Assembly: GCA_012729835.1 (NCBI GenBank)
Contig: JAAYCK010000029.1
Span: 1 to 53,368 of the forward strand
Length of the DNA: 53,368 nt
Source: Syntrophomonadaceae bacterium
Lineage (GTDB): Bacteria > Bacillota > Syntrophomonadia > Syntrophomonadales > Syntrophomonadaceae
Reading direction: 5' to 3'
Shown here: piece by piece, positions 53,348-53,368 of the stretch
Numbering within the stretch: position 1 is the stretch's first letter
Layout of the letters: each line of letters starts with the position of its first letter
The notes under the pieces: generated by a model
Told to the model about the DNA's origin: nothing
The model's database searches: none
The model's input: the letters and a program-made list of their open reading frames with translations, nothing else
Translations under genes and position numbers: made by a program

Positions 53348-53368
53348 ACTTGCGGAGATTTCGCATTC

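Overview
The window is a chromosomal segment of an endospore-forming, Gram-positive-lineage bacterium of the class Clostridia. Gene order and content point to a syntrophic relative of Syntrophomonas, but that name is an inference from memory of gene neighbourhoods, not a search. Spore genes (spoIIP, yqfC, yqfD, a BclA-like surface protein), a CIRCE-controlled heat-shock operon, a T-box before glyQS, PPDK with its regulator, and frequent GTG/TTG starts after strong Shine-Dalgarno (SD) sequences support this.

Layout. 1-783: purC behind a likely promoter. 784-8042: accessory and metabolic genes, namely a DUF4157-leader protein with a kinase-like C-terminal region, a crotonase-fold protein, an S-adenosylhomocysteine/methylthioadenosine deaminase-type amidohydrolase, a MATE transporter and holA. 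8088-13383: an accessory surface island placed between holA and rpsT, with a GT2 glycosyltransferase, a BclA C-terminal-like spore-surface protein behind a sigma-K-like promoter, an eight-repeat YVTN beta-propeller, a Trp-rich micro-ORF, a GT-D-fold glycosyltransferase and a galE-type epimerase. 13426-27519: a conserved backbone of rpsT, spoIIP, lepA, hemW, hrcA-grpE-dnaK-dnaJ-prmA-rsmE-mtaB, a HIT protein, rpsU and a 38-residue membrane protein. 27762-38161: a SIMPL protein, then yqfC-yqfD-phoH-pgpH-ybeY-dgkA-cdd-era-deoC-(unknown)-recO. 38360-39250: an orphan CD-NTase-fold protein whose three catalytic acidic positions read N, N and E. 39361-53027: T-box-glyQ-glyS, a CcpN-like HTH/CBS regulator, ppsR-ppdK, convergent fapA, and dgt-dnaG-rpoD. 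53173-53247: tRNA-Asn(GUU) with its own promoter and terminator. A palindromic promoter/operator is cut off by the right edge.

How genes work together. hrcA-grpE-dnaK-dnaJ form a chaperone operon repressed through CIRCE, with translation and RNA-modification genes (prmA, rsmE, mtaB) downstream. glyQS is governed by tRNA-Gly charging through the T-box. The CcpN-like regulator, PpsR and PPDK form a pyruvate/PEP control unit. dgt-dnaG-rpoD is a macromolecular-synthesis cluster. The holA-rpsT island plausibly makes and glycosylates spore or cell-surface proteins.

The most unusual items are the DUF4157-kinase protein (a likely effector with no injection system in the window) and the catalytically degenerate CD-NTase homologue with no effector gene beside it. 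No CRISPR array, rRNA, prophage or intact insertion sequence was found.
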